From Pyrocephalus nanus (taxonomy: Eukaryota > Chordata > Aves > Passeriformes > Tyrannidae), in NCBI GenBank assembly GCA_038380795.1, contig CM076260.1:32398634-32462633 (forward strand): a DNA stretch of 64,000 nucleotides, in the 5' to 3' direction. This document shows, in pieces, positions 24,893 to 38,257 of this stretch. The notes below the pieces were generated by a model that was given only the letters and a program-made list of their open reading frames with translations, was not told where the DNA came from and made no database searches. The stretch's first letter is position 1. Every line of letters starts with the position of its first letter. Both the position numbers and the translations under genes were made by a program.

Positions 24893-27800
24893 TGGCTGAT
24901 ACTTCAAGTCTCTTAGCAAAGCTCAGTTTGTTTTACAGTGTGAAGCATTTTTAATAAGACATAATATTTCCAGATCAGTACCACCAGTTCAGACCTGCAG
25001 TCTATAGCTAACATTAATTTACTTAATATCTTGAAATATCTCCTATCTAGCTTAGAACTCAAGTTTCAGTTATGCCAGTGAGATGGTCAGTATTGCAAAG
25101 CTTGTCAGATCTTTTATCCTACTGTTTGATGAGCATTAACTGACCCAGATCTGTGTTTGTCACCTGATTATTTATCCTTTCATATCTTTGCTGCAAGAAT
25201 TCTTTGTTTGACTTGAACTACAAAAGATTTGTGCTGTCATCTACAGAAATCCCCTAAAATGAATGTTTATATCCTCGAAATCCTTCTCAGTTCTTACTGA
25301 ATTCTAAACATTTAGATGCTTTATGTTAGCAAAATCCTTAACAAATTGAAGTATATGCTTCTAAGCCTTCAGAGAAGCATTTATATCCTGGCATTGAGCA
25401 ATCCATTGAGAATTTTAGATACTCAATCCTATATTCATTTCTGTGAAATTATTCCTAAATGGGATAAGGTATGTTAGCATGCACCTTAGCATTAAAAAGC
25501 ATAAAAAAGCACCCTAGATTTTAACAGAGGACATTTTTTTTTCTTCAGGGTGGTTATAAAAAACCATGGAAATGCAGTTGAAAAATATGGGATACACGGC
25601 TTCTAAATTATCTTCATTTGGAGAATCCTAGAATCTTTTTATTATTTTTGCATTCTTATTTCAGGATAGTGAAATCAGAAGTTTGGCTTGGTTTCAGGTC
25701 AGGAAAACAATGGTGTGCCAAACATAGAGGAGTTCATGAGTGCAGAGAGCTGTTTTGTTTTCCTCAACCAGCCAGTTTTGTTGGTAATGAAAACAACAGA
25801 ATAGAGATGGTTACATATGAAGAAAAGGCAAAGAAAGCATGTGGGGTTTTTAATAAGAGAATAAACCTGATTCATCATTCATGTAAAGTGCACTTCAAAC
25901 AAACCAATCAATGAAGATTAAATGAAGAATAACCGAGAGTCCTGAAAAATGCAGAAGTGGACATAATTTCACTTAGGTTTTCATTTCCTTTTAGAGGTTA
26001 TTGACTGAACACCTACTTGGAACGCAGAATGCAGTATCATCAAAGAGGTTTCTAGGATTGTCTCATTTTTAATTGTCTCTTTCTTTTTGAAATGGAACTG
26101 AGCCTATTGAGTTTTAAGAGAACTTTACATGTCTAACGTCATTGTTTTTGATTTTCAAGTGATAATCCATGCATATACTCAACACAATGAGAGAGTTTTA
26201 ATGATATCTAATGCTTGAAACCGAAGTCATTTTTTCTTTGCAGAATTCAGATAATGTATTCACTTTGTTTCTTGCCTATGCCACCTTCAAGCCTGTTTTC
26301 TGTTCTACAGTCCCTGTTGGTGGTGGAGCTGCAGGTATATTAAGTTTTGCAAAAGACTTCAAGACCATTTTATCATTTTACAGCAAGTTCATGAGTTGAG
26401 GACCCTTCTTCAGTTTTTAAATGTTGAACTACATATGGCATGTGGCCTTCCTCATTCAAATGCTGTCTGATCTGTGGCAGTAGCACAGGTGTCTAAGAAA
26501 GCATCTCCCACCACCCTTGCTCCTGCTACATGGATATTATACAAGCTGCCTCTCTTACTGCATGTTGGGTATGAGAGAATGAATTTGGGAGATGGGGTTG
26601 ATTTTGGTGTTTGCCAGAGCTCTGCTTTCTCAGGACCAGCTGAAGACTCCCCATTCTCTAATCATGAGGCTGGTTGGCACCTCGCTGCCCTGATGAAAGC
26701 CTCTGTGTTTGATGGTCCCACTGCAGTACGTACATGTGAGTTCTAGTGCTTACACACCTTGCTGATATACCATACACAGTTTGCAAGTCACTCCCCTTTC
26801 CCTTAATAACTTCTGGTTTTCAGGCCATAATCTTTCTGTACTGATGAGTATTTTTAGAGCTGTGTCAGTTCTTCAGCCTTTGCACCCCAAGGCTCTTCTT
26901 GTGACCTTTGCTTGGGGCTCAGGATCTTGCTTTGTTTTTCAGCTCAGGATCTTACCGTAGTAAGAAGCTGATGTCCTAAACAGGAACTGAGAGTTTAAAT
27001 ATTTCCTGAATCTTATGTGTTATATTTAAGCAGGCTGCAAAACTGCTCATGACTAGATATTTCATTACAAAAATAAAGGCATTGTAAAATTTTGTGTTCA
27101 GTTTACACACACTAAATGTTCATATTTCTTGTTCCAATATATTTATAGTCAAATGTTCTTGAAATTTCTGTTTAAAGATTCTTTTTACTGTGAGGCAAGC
27201 TTAATGCTGTTTGGTTTGGGGTTTTTTTCTGTACTTGATAACCACATGGTGTGAATGTCAAGACTGCTCTCTTATTTAAATAATAGGTAAGTACAAAGTG
27301 ATTAGTTTAGCTTCTTTCAAGCACTAAATTATAAGCTATTTCTAGGCATTTTGAGGGAAATAATGAGTATCTCCTGGTAGGTTATTTTTTTTTTTTTAAA
27401 GATAACTGCCATCTTCACAAATAGCTATAACATATAAACAACTAAACATTTTTAAAGCATTTTGTATTACTCATTTAACTGGGAATATGCTGATATTGGG
27501 GACTATAACATGATTTTCTGGAAGCTCATCATGGGACAGGAGTTTGATATCTCAGTGAATAGAAACCCAAGCGTAAATTCAACATTGTCTCCTGCTGGAA
27601 GGACTGTTTCATTGAACACGGTATCTCTTTTATGTTTGGTTCCTGTGGATATTGCTGTACTATCCTTCCCTTTTTCTTCTCTTTTCTTCTCCTTTCTTTC
27701 ACCTCTGCTATTTTTTTTCTTTCCACAAGAGAATTGGCAAACATACATATGGTTTTTCTGCATGTAGTTCTTGCTTTCTTCATTTGACTTCTGGCATTGT

Positions 27801-29554
27801 ATTCTCATGAGCAATTTTCATGTTGCCCCATGGGATTAAGAACAGGAATAAAATACCCACATAATGGAACTCATAGTAAATGGATTCCCTAGAAGGGCAT
27901 ATTTTGCTTAAACGGCACCAAAACTAACTTTCAGGTTTTTTCTTCTGGAATGTGTCTTGCTCAAAACCCTGGGGAGAGAAGACATGAGAGATTGGTGCCT
28001 GTTCAAGTTAGTCAGACCGTGGGAAGTGTGCTTTGCTTCTTTGCTTGCTTTCCAAGTTTGGGCACGCAGGGCATTTGGAAACAGTGTTATTCTATAAAAT
28101 GCTAGGCTGGCCTTAAAAGTCCAGCTTTTCCTATGTCCCGGAAACAGCAGCTGATTTCCCTACAGTTGGCTCTTTCATTTTGAATCAGTTGGTACCAGTT
28201 CTGTGCAGTTCAAATACATCTGAATGTTAAAGGCATGAAATTCAACAATAAATAAATTAACCATGTTTCCAGTTTTGATCTTGGTAGCAGTACCCTCATT
28301 GGATGATCTGGTATTTCCTGGTAGTTTCCAGGGACTAAAGTAGTGGTCAGAATTCAATTTGAAATTGTGAATTTAAGGAAGTCTATATAAAAAATTTTGA
28401 GTAGTGTTTTATTAGCACACAGAACACTGTGGATTGTTGCCTAGGGATATTTTCTGTGTAAAAAATGCTTTCTTTAACTTGCTAGGAAATGAAATATTTA
28501 TTTCCTATCAGGTTAAACCAACTATAAACTCTTTTATTAATTTAAGATTACGAAGACAGAGGAGTATGGTATTGCTTTGGATCCTTGTGGAAAATATGAA
28601 GAGTATATAAAATTTTTTAAGAGAGGAGAAGAAGCTTGTGACTCTGCCCTGGTAAGCAGGGCAGAATCAGGAGTTCATCAGATGGGGTTCTAGCCTTGCC
28701 TCATGGCACCAAGATGTTTATGTGCATTGGTCTTCCACTTCACTGCTCTTGCTTGTTTTGAGTGTGATCTTTTTGCATAGGTTGCATGTAGAACAGGTGT
28801 CTATTGTCATCTAGTACTGAGTTTATGCCAAGAGGCACTGTCTTAAATGCATTTAGTGTGAGAAATGGGATGAAAGAGATTCTACAGCAGTATATGAAAG
28901 TAATTTATTGGTGTGAATGCATTGCATGCCTTCTGTAATGTAGTTTTTCTGTCTTTGAAGAAGATGAGATAGATGGTGACTGGAGAAGCTTTTGATTCTG
29001 AATATTTTTCTTTGTTAAACAATAAAAAAAAATCAAGTGTAATGTTCTGTTCAGCTTTGACTCTGTTGGAATTCTTTACCTGACTGGGGAGAAAGAATAC
29101 ACATAAAGGAGAATATCTTATTTGATGCAATTATAGTAACAGACCTTCACTGTCTTTTAAAAGTAGTTGGAGTTCTTAAAAGTAGTGAAAATGTTTGGGG
29201 CATCAGAAATTTACATGCATTTTCTTCCCTGGGAATTAATGGGAGTATAGATATTCACTTAAATTGTTTGTGTTATAGCTGCCTAAATTATATATGTGAA
29301 AGCTTAAAATTCTTGATAGTTTTAAACTCAAAATTACTGTAAGCATAAAACATCTTGTTCACAAATAGACACTACATTCTGAAAGTTTTGACTTTATTTA
29401 AAATTATCATCTTCTTTGACAGCTAAATTCTAGGCATGGGAAGTCCTTGGGGAGCAAAATACACATGTAGTATATGATTTTTGCCCGAAAGCACCTCCCA
29501 TAAGCATACATGATGAAACATTGCGCAAATATAACTTTCACCTTTGCATTTCAG

Positions 29555-30087
29555 GAAAACCAGACACATCTGCTGAAGCTCTTCTGAATCGGGAGTCTAT
29601 AAACCCTGCGAGTTACTCAAGCCAGCTAGAAGACTCTGGGTGTGATGTCTCTAATGACTCTGCATTTGATTCTTTAGGCATAGCTTCAGATTTTCACCAA
29701 TCTGAGCAAAATGTCAAAGTTCCCCCATTGAACCTTGCAACTAGCAAGGAGCAATCTCTGACTGCTCCAGTGCAGTTTTTGCAACATTTGCTTGAAATAA
29801 GAAAACTGTCAGAAGGAGGGATTCTACAAGCAGACTTCTCAGAGCTTGAGAATGATTCGTTCACCATATGCAATTCAGTGTCTCAGTTACTTGATGGACT
29901 GACTGTTTTTTACAACAATCCTAAATTTCCAGTTTCGAATTGTCTTACTGAAGCAGTTTGTGTTTTGGTCAGTTTAATAACTGATACTAAACTATCTAAT
30001 CATGTTTTAAAGAAGTGTTTCAAGAAGCTGGAAGAATTTAAGAAAAATCTAATTCAAATTATTTTAAGAAACAGAAGTATCAATAGG
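29555..30087 (+). CDS. MEI4: MEI4 coding exon 3 (central region)
   Basis: This is the largest visible exon, encoding residues 92 (split) to 269. It runs from a TTTGCATTTCAG acceptor to an AGG|GTAAGT donor, with no internal stop. The first half (about residues 93-160) is polar and rich in Ser, Asn and Asp and is probably a flexible linker. It holds the conserved LEDSGCDVSND motif near its start, a possible phosphorylation or docking site by inference. The second half is helical in character, with FLQHLLEIRKLSEGG, SVSQLLDGLTVFYNNPKFP and KKCFKKLEEFKK. These line up with the alpha-helical C-terminal domain of vertebrate MEI4, as I remember the human sequence. No methionine occurs in it. Sequence upstream of 29555 stays open for a few codons but is intronic, because the acceptor AG at 29553-29554 gives the frame match to exon 2. 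Confidence 0.95.
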
Positions 30088-31324
30088 GTAAGTTTAAAAT
30101 GCCTTCCCTCTTTCCTACCCTACTTCAGTATAATGTAATATTCTTCTAGTTTTACGCACTTCTTAAATATCAGTTTGTCTTATTATATTTCAAAGAGTAC
30201 CATTCCGAGATTTTTGTGATTGTTCTTTTTTGCGATATGGGCAATAATTTATTATACTCTACAGCATTTGAAAAAGTTCTTGTTCATGCGTGCAAGAAGT
30301 TCTGTCCTGTTCCTGAGTGTAGGTCTTTTAGGAAATGTTAAAAAGGCAGTTTAAAGCAACTTTATAGAAAATATGAGAGAAAAGCACATTGTTTCTCTTG
30401 ATGAAGATATATTGTAGATATTCACAAAGTAATGAATATGCAATTTCTTTTTATTTCTTCTTGAGCACCTAGATAAAATAGGTTGGTTTACTGCAGAAGA
30501 TCTGTCACTCTCTAGATATTTGCAAATTTGTGTTTCAAAAATAGGGCAGCAAATGAGGGAAGAATGCAGAAACAGCATGTCTCCAGCACAGATAGTAAAT
30601 AGCACTGAATTGCATTTTCTTTGTATGCATCAGTTTATGTTGTTAAATGCATCAGTTTGTTAGTTTCCTCATTCAACTGAAGTATGCCTGGCCTTTCTTC
30701 ATAAGATGCCCCACAAGTAATGAATTCCATTGCCTGTCTTAGAATTTTTGCTTTTCATTCTGACCTTTAGAGTAACTTGGTACAGACATGATGGTGGTGG
30801 TGTTTGAGACTTAGATGTACCAATTTAGTGTCCCAGTCTTTGTAACTGCACTATCATTATACTAAATGAGGATCCCCTCTAATCCTTGGAGCCTAAAGAA
30901 TGCTGACCAGATATTAGGTGCCTATTTTAGGGTGAGCTCCTAAGTTGTTTTAACGTGAGAGCCTAGACACGTGCTACACATGTGGATGGATGTACCCATT
31001 TACCTTACTTAATTTAATATGAATCTCACTGTGTACTGACTATTTACCTCAGAACAAAAACATCAAGCAAATATTATTACCAAATTAAGAGGGAGTTGGC
31101 TAGGAAGGATATACCTGTATTTTGGTTAGAAAGTATTCAGAATGAAATCTTTCCAGGACTAGAGCCTTGTGTCTATACTATACCAAAGTGCTTTCCATTT
31201 CAGTGTCACCACAGTGTGATACTTAGTTTTTAGTTAGAGGTGTCCGTGGCTGATATTTTGAAAGAATGTGTCTTTACCTTCCATTTGTGTGGTGTCAGGA
31301 ATGGAGTTATACAGGTGTGACTCC

Positions 31325-31357
31325 TTTTTTTTTTTTTTGTGTGTGTGTGTGTGTGTG
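31325..31357. repeat. T14 run followed by (GT)n
   Basis: Fourteen Ts run directly into about nine GT units within MEI4 intron 3. Confidence 0.95.
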
Positions 31358-34300
31358 ATCACTAGATACAGAAAATAGAGAGTTTGAGCAGTCCTTCATT
31401 GAGAACTTCGTCATAGTTGATGATGTCCAGTGTTTCCACCCTTTCCCTTCCTCTGCCCTAATGGGAAGTCAATAAATAATTAAAGCAATGTTAATTGTAG
31501 GAGAGCAATCAAGAGGTTATTCGGAGAGGGATTATTTGTTGATTGGAGGAACCTGGGAAAGTTTAAGTTAAGTGAGAGAAAATACCCTGATAGATCAGGG
31601 ATGTTTCAAGTCTGCAAAATGCTTTTGTAAATCATTTGGAGTATGTCCACATAATTTGAAAGAGGCATATTATGAATAACTTCATTAAAACAGATGTGTT
31701 TTTATTATGTCTTGCTTCCACCAAAATATTGACTTAACAGTCATTACTATGTGCAGCCATTACATGAATCAAACAGATGAAAAGAGTTTAAAACTGTATA
31801 AACCAATTACTAAGGTATAATTGTGGAGGTTCCCAGATTTCTAGCGGAACAGGGAAAAAGTTGTGTGTAGTAATTGCAATGTTTATAAAGATTAGTTGAA
31901 AAATCTTTTTAGAGGTTTGGTTTTCTTTAAACTGAATTGAATATGGAAATAAATACGCAGAATTCAGAATTAGTAGTGTAAATTTTATAACTAATTCTTC
32001 ATACGCTATGTACTAAATATCTCCCAGGGATCCTTTATAATTCAGTTTTAATCATCACTGTTTACTCAAGTGGTGATTGAACTGTCAAGATTATATGTTT
32101 AAAATAAAATTACCATTAATTACAAGGCTGGAAAGAGTGGCAAAGTGTGTGAATTTCAGTTCCAGGAAGATGCCTAAATCCCTCCAGTATAAAAATATTA
32201 AGAATTTTATTGTATCTAATCTTTCTGCCAAAAAGCATTTGTAGTGACAGCCATCGATAAGAGCTTATACTATTTGACACAACTTTCCCTTTACTATCCT
32301 CACCTATAAAACTGTCAAGAGCTTTCAAGGACAAAGGGCTGTGAGAAACACCTTTGAAAAGTGAACAAAGAGCAAAGGGGCTGCGGATTACATTTAATGC
32401 CTCATCTTCGAAAGCAGTCTCAGCATTTTTTAGAGCAAGTTAAATAACTTTGAGAATTGGAAAAGAGATAATTATCTCTGCATTAGATATAAAGGAAGAA
32501 AAACAGCAGCAGAATTATTTGCTATAACTGTTGAGTCCTATTGTTTGAGATGTTTCTAATTATAAAGCATTGGAAGCTGAAGGAACCAGCAAAGACATGT
32601 ACTCAGGAATTTTTTTCCTAGATTCAGCTGCCTAAAGCTGTGCACTTTGGATACAGTTTTTGGCCTGAAACTCCAAATTGACGAGAGTATCAAAAGGACA
32701 AAAAAAAAAAAAAGTCTATCAATGAAGATATGTGAGGCAAAATAAAAGGTAATATTACTTAAAATATAAAAATTATTTAAATCAAAAAACTTCAAATAGA
32801 AGTAGCCTCTTGTATTTCCCTTTCCTTTCAAATGGACTCTACTACCTTCAAATGGACTCTTGAAAACATGGGAAAACATTTCCTGTGGAAAACTCTGGTA
32901 GAAGCTGTGGTATGTAATTACAGCTCCTAACAAATTACTCTGTCACTTCTCCTTTAGAGGGGAAGCACCAGAACATATTTTTCCTTAATCTACCCATTTG
33001 GGATTTGACAACACCTGTCTCCATCCACCTCCACAGGGACATAGCAAATGTGCATTCCTCCTGTTTCTAGTTGCATCACTCACTCACTGATACTGGAGGG
33101 TGCCTGTTCTATTGAGGTTTTTTGTCTCTGTTGTCCAGGATGTATTGGAACAGGGGATCATTTCTCCCATACCAGAAAAATGCAACAGTCAGAGGCACTG
33201 AGGATTCCCAACTTGCTGTGCTCCTTAGAATAGCCTATATGGTTTATATTTCTGATGATACTGTAATTAGAAGAACGGCTAATGCATCAGTTATGTACCA
33301 GAAGATCCTGGCCTTCACCCTGGGTTCTGTACAGAGCTCTGTGTCTCTTTCTTGGAGGTCTTGTTTTAAGGAGTTAATCAAAACACAAACACTGACTTTA
33401 GGATTCTAGAGTAAGGTCGAGCTGTGTTGGGCTCCTGTTCAACAAATACCTTGTGCCTCTGGCCCATCTCTCTCGTGGTCTCTTTCAAACAAGACCCAGA
33501 AGGAAGAGGGATGCGTTTCAGTGATACGTCGAGGTTTGCTTCTCGTGCTGTTTAAACATCAATACTGACTTTTATGAGTCATGAATTGCCTGCTCCATTC
33601 AAACAGCATACACACACAAAAAGAGGTTATTGATATTTCCTTTCTCTTTTTTTTTAACCCTTTTCACTTTTGGAAATGCATGTTCCATATAGTTGTTTGT
33701 GACAATATATTCCCCCGACTGTGTGTAGTTTGCATTATCTTTTCTCAGCCAGGACTGCCTTAACTCATCAGTTTACAAGAGTCTTGTCTGCTCAGGGACA
33801 AATAAGATTTAAAAATAGTTATTCATGTCACTGGTGGTTTTCAAGGGTAACATTAGTGGGCTTCAGTTTTCCTAAATTAGTTGAGTCCCAAGGGGAATGT
33901 CATGGGTACATTTTCATATTACGTTACATCAAAGAATTTTGCCTATATAGTGGAAGAAAATTTCATTTGTATGAATATTAAAACATTGCACCTGGATTTT
34001 AAGGGTCAATGTTTGAATCTCTTATTTGTTGAATTAAATTTTCTCAGCAACCTTTTGTCTTATGTAGAGTGCTGTTTAAGTGAAATGTAAAGCAAAATCC
34101 AGTGTCTTGTGAATCACTACACTGTGAAGCAATCACCAAACTGACTGACTCTCATTTCCTTCAGTAAAGTGGATCATAGGAGCAGCTAGACAGGAATGAA
34201 TTAAAGAAAATTTTGTCCACCTTCCCTCCTCAGCCAGCCTCAGATGATATATATCGTGCACTAAAGCTACAATTTCAGAAGAGCTACAGGATGAAGTTAG

Positions 34301-37300
34301 CAGAATTTTCTTTTACCATTAGGGAAAAAAAGTTTTATTCATGGTTTCCAACCTGTCTGTGATGCTGTTTGCTCAGCAGCATCTCTTTTCCTAATAACAG
34401 ATATTGTCACTGCCTATTTTTGTGCAAGTAATTAAATAGTATTCAGAGTATTTTTGATTATATCCATTTGGAGAAGAAAAGGGATGGAATAGGCTTTTGC
34501 TCTTCTTTTGATTTACAAACAAAATATGTAGGGGCCCTAAGTGGAAGATTACAGAAGGTCTTGGTTTTGTTGTAGATGATAGGAAATATTTATCAAAAGC
34601 TATTTGTTTCTTTCCTCTGCCCCCAGTCTCTCTCCACTGAATGCTTTCTGCCATAGCTCTTTCTGTAGCTTCACATTAGCAGTGTCATTTTGCTTCTTTG
34701 GCATCTCTTTGATATTTGCAGATGAGACAACATAGAACTGCAGTGTCAAAGCCCATCCCTCAGCCTTTCACTTAACATACCTGGGTAAAATAATTTGAAT
34801 TCTAAATAGGTCTTGTTTTCTGTTATCCTATATATGTTATTGAACAAAAGGACCTAAAATTGTTCCATCTTTTGGTCTCAGTCATGCGATAGTAGTTTGT
34901 TATTCAAAGGGGTGACAGGACCACCTTAGCTCCAACATATCATTACTTATCCCAGCTCTTCAGTTCCATTCTGGTTACTTTCAGGCCACTTTTAGCACTG
35001 TTCCTGCTGTAATGATTGTCTTTCTCTTCATGGAAAAAATGAGTTTGTTGGTGTTTGGGTTTCTTTTCCTTAGGGGAACATTACCTCTTACATCCTCTAA
35101 TTTTTGAAGGCAGCTGTATGTCCCAAGGGGGTTTTGATAGTAGTCCTTAAGCATAGCTTAAAATGTATATACATACTTTAATAATTAGAATCTTAGGGTT
35201 TTTCTGTACTTTTGTTCACTAATGAAACTTTTCTCATAGCTTAAATTTGTCATGCTTCTCTAAGAAATATGTTTTATGTGCCCAAGTAGGGTGTGTGTTT
35301 GTGTTATGGTGATAGGATAGAAATTAGAAGTAATCTCTGTACTGTATATTATCTACAGACAGTTGCAAAAACAGTTGAGTATTCCTTGCTTGCCTTTTTA
35401 GTGCTCAACTCCTGAAGTGAAATCTACAACCTTAAAAAAGGTACCTCTGTACTTTGTAGGCATGCATGCCAGATACTTGGAATCTCTAAGTGGTATTCAA
35501 GGTAGCTCACACATTGTAGGCAGGAGAAAAAGAGTGAGGGATTGGGAAATAAACATCTGAAATCCATTTTCATTTGCAGGAACTGTCTATAAATCTTAGA
35601 CACTTGAATGAGACATTTATTTACATTCCTGATTCTTTGTAAGGATGACTCATTCACTCTTTAGTTTAAAAATTTAAAAGCTAAAGAATACCTGTTTTCT
35701 TTAATTTATCCAATGACTTTTTCTAAGCAGATGAAAAATTTGAATCCCTAATTCTTCCGCTCTGAGCAAACTCACACTTGTTGCATACTGTCTTCTGTAT
35801 CTGTTCATATGGCTTGGCAACTCATCAGCAAACAGATGTGCACTTCTTCAACTCTGCAAGGCTTTCGACTAGGACTAGTTAAAGGAAGAATCAAGAGTAA
35901 TATAAATTTTAATCTCTCAGGTCTGAAAGGCTTTGTATCTAGAGCTGCTCCCTGATAATCAATAGAATATTTACAGTAGTTATTAAAAAAATGGGCAGCA
36001 GCACCATTAGAGGTGTCTGAGTGGCAGCTGTTGTGAATACTGTTTAACTGGGATTGATACTGTCTTTCTGTTGACAATATTTACTGGATCCAGCCTCTTG
36101 GATGAATTAGATATTTAGATGCCTAATTAATGAATCCCAAGAAGATGCAGACATTCCTGATCTCTGTCAAGATAGCATTGTTTAAAGTAAATTTATTGTT
36201 GAAGACTGATGCCAACAGGATCCCAAGTGTCTTTAGTAGTTACCCTGACTTTTTAATACACTGGTTTTTCTTATTTAGTCTTCAGATGAACTGATGACTT
36301 GTGTGTTTGCATGCTCACAAGGAAAGTGTTGGCTTTTCTGTAAAAGTGATTAGAGTGAGGTGATAGAGCAAGATTTCAGTGTATGTAAATGGATATTACC
36401 ATTTTGAGGTAGTCACTACATTAAACGTGACTGCATTTTATTAATGGACATCCTGGTTGTACTTTAGTTTTGGATTGGTAGTTTTTGTTTGCTTGGTTTG
36501 CCTTTTTTGTTCTTGTTTACAAAACATAAATACACACATGCACAGGGCCTGTTCTATGTGTTACCTGTGTTTTATCCCATTAACTAGGTGTCATTGTTTT
36601 ACATATATTAGCCAACTCAAGAGAATGCAAGGTCCTCAAAGTGGAAAAGACAAGTTTTTATCCTTTGAAACGAAAGAAAAAAGTGAATTAATTTTAGAAT
36701 CAGAGATAGTATTATTCTAACTGTAGCATTTCTAATATAGCATGCTCAGTGTTTGAAAGTGAAGGTTAAGTGGAAGTTACTAGGGTAGCAGTTTATCTTA
36801 AAGGCATGCAAAGCTTTGTAACAAAGTTAAAGGAAAAGAACAACTAAAGATTTAGAGATAAATTACATAAGATTGAGCATGAGTTTAGCAGAGATAGATT
36901 GTGGCAGAACAACAAGAGCATTCTTTGTAAAATAAACTATGTTTACAGATGTGAAATTAGGTAGCTTTAATCTCTCCGGTGTTCAGTAAAGCATTTGTTA
37001 TGGAGCTCATACTACAAAAATATTAATGGAACTGTAAAAGATGTTCTTTAATGTTTTACATCTTCTTATTGGATAAAGAAGCAGCTAGAGAAGTAGCAGC
37101 AAGTTGTGGTGCATACTGAGCATTTATACTTAAGAGGAAGAGGAGGGAAAAGGTTTGTGTATGTCAGTCAATCAGAGGGCATACTGCTCAAGGGTAGTCC
37201 AATCTCTGCATGTGTGCTGGATCTGGTCTGAGTCTGTCAACCTTATGTCAATAGTACAAAGCTTTCCCTAGTGCTGGGAGGGAGGGTAAACACCGCGGAA

Positions 37301-38019
37301 ATAGTCTAGGAAATGTGCTTCTGCTGGAGGGCTTTGTGGTGTGAAGAAACAGTAAGGAAAGGAGGGAGTAAGAAGGTTTATGCAAGTGCATCTGTGCTTC
37401 ACAGCAATTTCTGTGGTCTCTCATCACTCCCTCTTGCCGATGTGGCAGCAGCAGCCAACTTTGCTTAGTTTAGGCTATGGACAGGAGCAAGCAGGTGCAC
37501 TAATTATTACTGCCTGTTTCGCTAGGGAAGTGATACTGGATTGGAGCTGTCAGGGACTTGGAGAGTGACTTTTAGGCAGCCATGAAGAAATAAATTTAAG
37601 AGAGATCTTTCCAACCTGTAAGTAGAAGAAATTGCACCTTCACACTCCCAGTCTGACTTAAAAGCTTCATGGGCAGTAATGATGACTGTGAGGAGTTTGT
37701 GTCATGCACTTCCTTGGAGATCTTCCCTCCTCATCCTGCAAATTCAGCAAGGCCGTACTTAAGTCAGTAGCTTGTTACCTCAGGAGTCCCTGGCTCATCT
37801 CCTGAAGAGTGCAAGCCAGCACATTTCAGAGTCAGCAGCAGCAGAGGACCCTTGCTTGCACCCTGCCCCTCTAACCTTTGCCTCTCACTCCACAGCTTGC
37901 CTGTGGGGCACAAGCCAAGTTGACTTTACTTGGCAGCTTGCAGCAGTGAAGCCAGCTGATGGTCCTAGCAGAGAACATGAGGTTTAGAAGAGTGGAAAAA
38001 AGCATGAACAAGATTAGGA

Positions 38020-38257
38020 AAAGGGAATTTTAGGCTAGGTATTAGGAAAAACTCCTATACTGTGAGGGTGGTGATATACTGGAACAGATTGTCAGGGAGG
38101 TTGTGGATGCCCCAACCCTGGCAGTGTTCAGTGCCAGGCTGGATAAGGCCTTGAACAACCTGGTCTAATGGGAGGTGTCCCTGCCTATGGCAGAGGGGTT
38201 GGGACTAAATGATCTTTAAGGTCCCTTACAACCCTTACAACAATCTATGATTCTCTG
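38020..38257 (+). mobile_element. CR1 LINE 3' end
   Basis: The copy carries the CR1 3' region. It includes GAGGGTGGTGATATACTGGA, GATGCCCCAACCCTGGCAGT, GCCAGGCTGGATAAGGCC and GGGACTAAATGATCTTTAAG, then AATCTATGATTCTCT as a degenerate octamer tail. The subfamily differs from the copies at 6.9 and 8.4 kb, since the block containing the LINE stop-to-tail region reads differently. It is located in MEI4 intron 3, sense orientation. Confidence 0.9.

Larger units (their letters stand above)
16752..29554 (+). other. MEI4: MEI4 intron 2
   Basis: This intron of about 12.8 kb runs from GTAAGT to CATTTCAG. It contains two minus-strand CR1 copies (23.7 and 24.0-24.9 kb) separated by about 180 bp. The rest is unannotated AT-rich DNA. 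A stop-free frame of 98 codons at 25618-25914 has no recognisable domain and no splice context that I would trust. Confidence 0.8.

Noticed and set aside
27660..27810. Lys/Arg/Glu-rich minus-strand frames
   Set aside because: They arise from a pyrimidine-rich plus-strand tract and are low complexity.
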